Assembly: GCA_004558865.1 (NCBI GenBank)
Contig: SFCY01000108.1
Span: 1-7,699, forward strand
DNA from: Bacteroidales bacterium
GTDB taxonomy: Bacteria > Bacteroidota > Bacteroidia > Bacteroidales > Bacteroidaceae
Length of the DNA stretch: 7,699 bases
Direction of reading: 5' to 3'
Position 1 is the stretch's first letter, and every line of letters begins with the position of its first letter. The notes under the pieces are model-generated. The model saw only the letters and a list, made by a program, of their open reading frames with translations. It was not told the origin of the DNA and did not search any database. The translations under genes were made by a program, and so were the position numbers. Below are positions 6,421 to 7,699 of the stretch, piece after piece.

Positions 6421-7527
6421 ATGGAAGATATCAAGAATAAGCGAATTGCCGTCTTGCTCTCAGGCGGCGTAGACAGCAGCGTGGTGGTTTACGAACTGGC
6501 GCGCCAAGGTCTTCATCCCGATTGCTTCTACATCATGATAGGGCCGGAAGAGAAAGAGGCCTGGGACTGCACGTCGGAGGAGGACTTGGAGATGGCCACC
6601 GCCGTGGCCCACCGCTTCGGCTGCAGGCTGCAGGTGGTGGACTGCCACAAGGAATACTGGAGCCAGGTGACGCGCTACACCATGGAGAAGGTGAAGGCGG
6701 GATTCACGCCCAATCCCGACGTGATGTGCAACCGCCTCATCAAGTTTGGCGCCTTCGACGAGAAAATGGGGCGCGGCTACGACCTCATCGCCACCGGCCA
6801 CTACGCGCAGACGGAGTGGGACGGCGGCTACAAATGGCTCTGCACCTCGCCCGACCCCGTGAAGGACCAGACCGACTTCCTTGCACAAATCTACGACTGG
6901 CAACTGCGCAAGGCCTTCTTCCCCATAGGCCACTACAAGAAGGAGGAGGTGAGGGAAATCGCCGAGCGGGAGCATCTGGTCAACGCAAGGCGCAAGGACT
7001 CGCAGGGCATCTGTTTCTTAGGACAAATCGACTACGACGAGTACGTGCGCCGCTACGTGGGAGAGCAGACGGGGGATGTGATAGAACTGGAGACGGGCAA
7101 GAAGATAGGCGAGCACAAGGGACACTGGTTCCACACCATAGGCCAGCGCAAAGGACTCGGACTGGGCGGCGGCCCGTGGTTTGTGGTGAAGAAGGACGTG
7201 GAGCGCAACATCCTCTACGTCAGCCACGGCTACGACCCCCAGACAGCCTACATGCAGGACATTCCCGTACACGACCTCCACTGGCTCACGCTGCCACCCA
7301 AGCCCGACAGCCACACGCCCCAGACAGAGGGCGGATTGCGTATCAGTTTTAAAATCCGCCACACGCCAGAGTATCTGCCTGCCACACTTCAACTGCTCGA
7401 CGACGGACGCGCTATCGTACACGCCGACAAACCCGTGCACGGAGTGGCTCCCGGACAGTTCTGCGTCATCTACGACCACGAGCATCACCGCTGCTACGGG
7501 TCGGGAGAAATATTCTATTTGAATTAG
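6421..7527 (+). CDS. mnmA: tRNA-specific 2-thiouridylase MnmA
   Basis: This 368-residue cytoplasmic enzyme adenylates and thiolates U34 of the Lys, Glu and Gln tRNAs, making the 2-thio part of mnm5s2U-type wobble bases. The PP-loop ATP-binding motif SGGVDSS lies at 14-20. The catalytic cysteines are C103 in TPNPDVMCNRLIKF and C198 in DSQGICFLGQ, equivalent to E. coli Cys102 and Cys199. ATGHYA (125-130), KDQTDFL (148-154) and FHTIGQRKGLGLG (237-249) are further family signatures, and the C-terminal beta-barrel domain is complete. Length is normal for the family. The ATG at 6421 follows an A-rich stretch (CATCAAAAAAACGAA) with no Shine-Dalgarno site, as is usual in Bacteroidetes. The 63-base gap after the phosphatase has no terminator or TTTG-type promoter, so cotranscription is likely. 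Bacteroidales genomes often carry more than one MnmA-like paralogue, so this may not be the only copy. Confidence 0.97.
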   Translation: MEDIKNKRIAVLLSGGVDSSVVVYELARQGLHPDCFYIMIGPEEKEAWDCTSEEDLEMATAVAHRFGCRLQVVDCHKEYWSQVTRYTMEKVKAGFTPNPDVMCNRLIKFGAFDEKMGRGYDLIATGHYAQTEWDGGYKWLCTSPDPVKDQTDFLAQIYDWQLRKAFFPIGHYKKEEVREIAEREHLVNARRKDSQGICFLGQIDYDEYVRRYVGEQTGDVIELETGKKIGEHKGHWFHTIGQRKGLGLGGGPWFVVKKDVERNILYVSHGYDPQTAYMQDIPVHDLHWLTLPPKPDSHTPQTEGGLRISFKIRHTPEYLPATLQLLDDGRAIVHADKPVHGVAPGQFCVIYDHEHHRCYGSGEIFYLN

Positions 7528-7529
7528 TC

Positions 7530-7544
7530 CTGCTCATTTGGCTT
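7530..7544. repeat. 15-base direct repeat, copy 1
   Basis: CTGCTCATTTGGCTT occurs here, two bases after the mnmA stop codon, and again exactly at 7685-7699, 155 bases further on. The second copy touches the window edge, so the shared sequence could be longer. A 15-base exact match this close is unlikely by chance. Between the copies, TCGAAAAG also occurs twice (7546-7553 and 7562-7569). Confidence 0.7.
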
Positions 7545-7600
7545 ATCGAAAAGAGCTGCACTCGAAAAGTTCTGTTTTTCTTTAAGCCATTTGGAACTTT

Positions 7601-7626
7601 AGGCTGGTTCTATAAATTAGGTCGAG
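7601..7626 (+). repeat. Terminal repeat copy 3, downstream of mnmA
   Basis: This copy begins AGGCTGGTTCTATAAATT, then AGGTCGAG and TCGTA, related to the two copies flanking the element before the phosphatase gene (20 and 21 of 26 positions). Just inside it is a 5-bp stem, TGGGC/GCCCA (7633-7637 with 7642-7646), followed by CCTTTT, which could be a weak terminator for mnmA. No opposing copy is visible before the window ends, so it is either a solo end or the left end of an element that continues outside. Confidence 0.55.
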
Positions 7627-7661
7627 TCGTATTGGGCTTACGCCCACCTTTTCTCGCCATG

Positions 7662-7688
7662 GCAGAGTCCAAGCGAGCTTGGCTCTGC
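7662..7688. other. Strong hairpin at the right edge
   Basis: GCAGAG-T-CCAAG (7662-7673, the T at 7668 bulged) pairs with CTTGGCTCTGC (7678-7688) around a four-base loop CGAG. This gives 11 base pairs. Its 3' arm runs into the second copy of the CTGCTCATTTGGCTT repeat. No T-run follows within the window, so a terminator role cannot be judged. Confidence 0.55.
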
Positions 7689-7699
7689 TCATTTGGCTT
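7685..7699. repeat. 15-base direct repeat, copy 2 (at window edge)
   Basis: This is an exact second copy of CTGCTCATTTGGCTT, overlapping the 3' arm of the hairpin at 7662-7688. Because the window ends inside or at the end of the match, the true repeat length and any further units are unknown. Confidence 0.7.

Overview
The window reads as ordinary chromosomal DNA from a member of the Bacteroidetes, most likely order Bacteroidales and perhaps a GC-rich Prevotella relative. The evidence is a near-perfect Bacteroidetes-type promoter (TTTG, 20 bases, TATTTTTG), start codons preceded by A-rich sequence instead of Shine-Dalgarno sites, and the character of the secreted enzymes. Assignment below order is inference. 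Third codon positions are strongly GC-rich, which produces many long but spurious antisense reading frames.

There are four full-length genes in two divergent pairs. Leftward (minus strand), from the middle to the left edge, are a secreted S9-family prolyl-oligopeptidase-type peptidase similar to dipeptidyl peptidase 5 (2487-4544) and then ribonuclease R (192-2423). A good intrinsic terminator lies between them, so rnr may be expressed separately. Rightward (plus strand) are a secreted histidine acid phosphatase of the phytase/MINPP-like group (5068-6357) and then the tRNA 2-thiouridylase MnmA (6421-7527), separated by 63 bases with no visible terminator.

The most unusual DNA is non-coding. 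The 523-base divergent region (4545-5067) holds a very GC-rich, hairpin-rich leader for the peptidase, a clear rightward promoter followed at once by a strong GC hairpin and T-run, and then a roughly 200-base block bounded by inverted copies of a short repeat. That block looks like a MITE or IS remnant inserted between the promoter and the phosphatase start. A third copy of the same terminal repeat lies downstream of mnmA (7597-7626). The right edge (7528-7699) is repeat-rich, with a 15-base direct repeat spaced 155 bases apart and a strong hairpin. The left edge (1-191) holds a long imperfect hairpin after rnr and a possible start of another leftward reading frame.

Functionally the window combines RNA housekeeping (RNase R, MnmA) with periplasmic or secreted nutrient scavenging (peptides by the S9 peptidase, phosphate esters by the phosphatase). 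I see no defence, CRISPR, phage or toxin-antitoxin system and no tRNA or rRNA. The novelty, if any, is in the repeat elements and leader structures.
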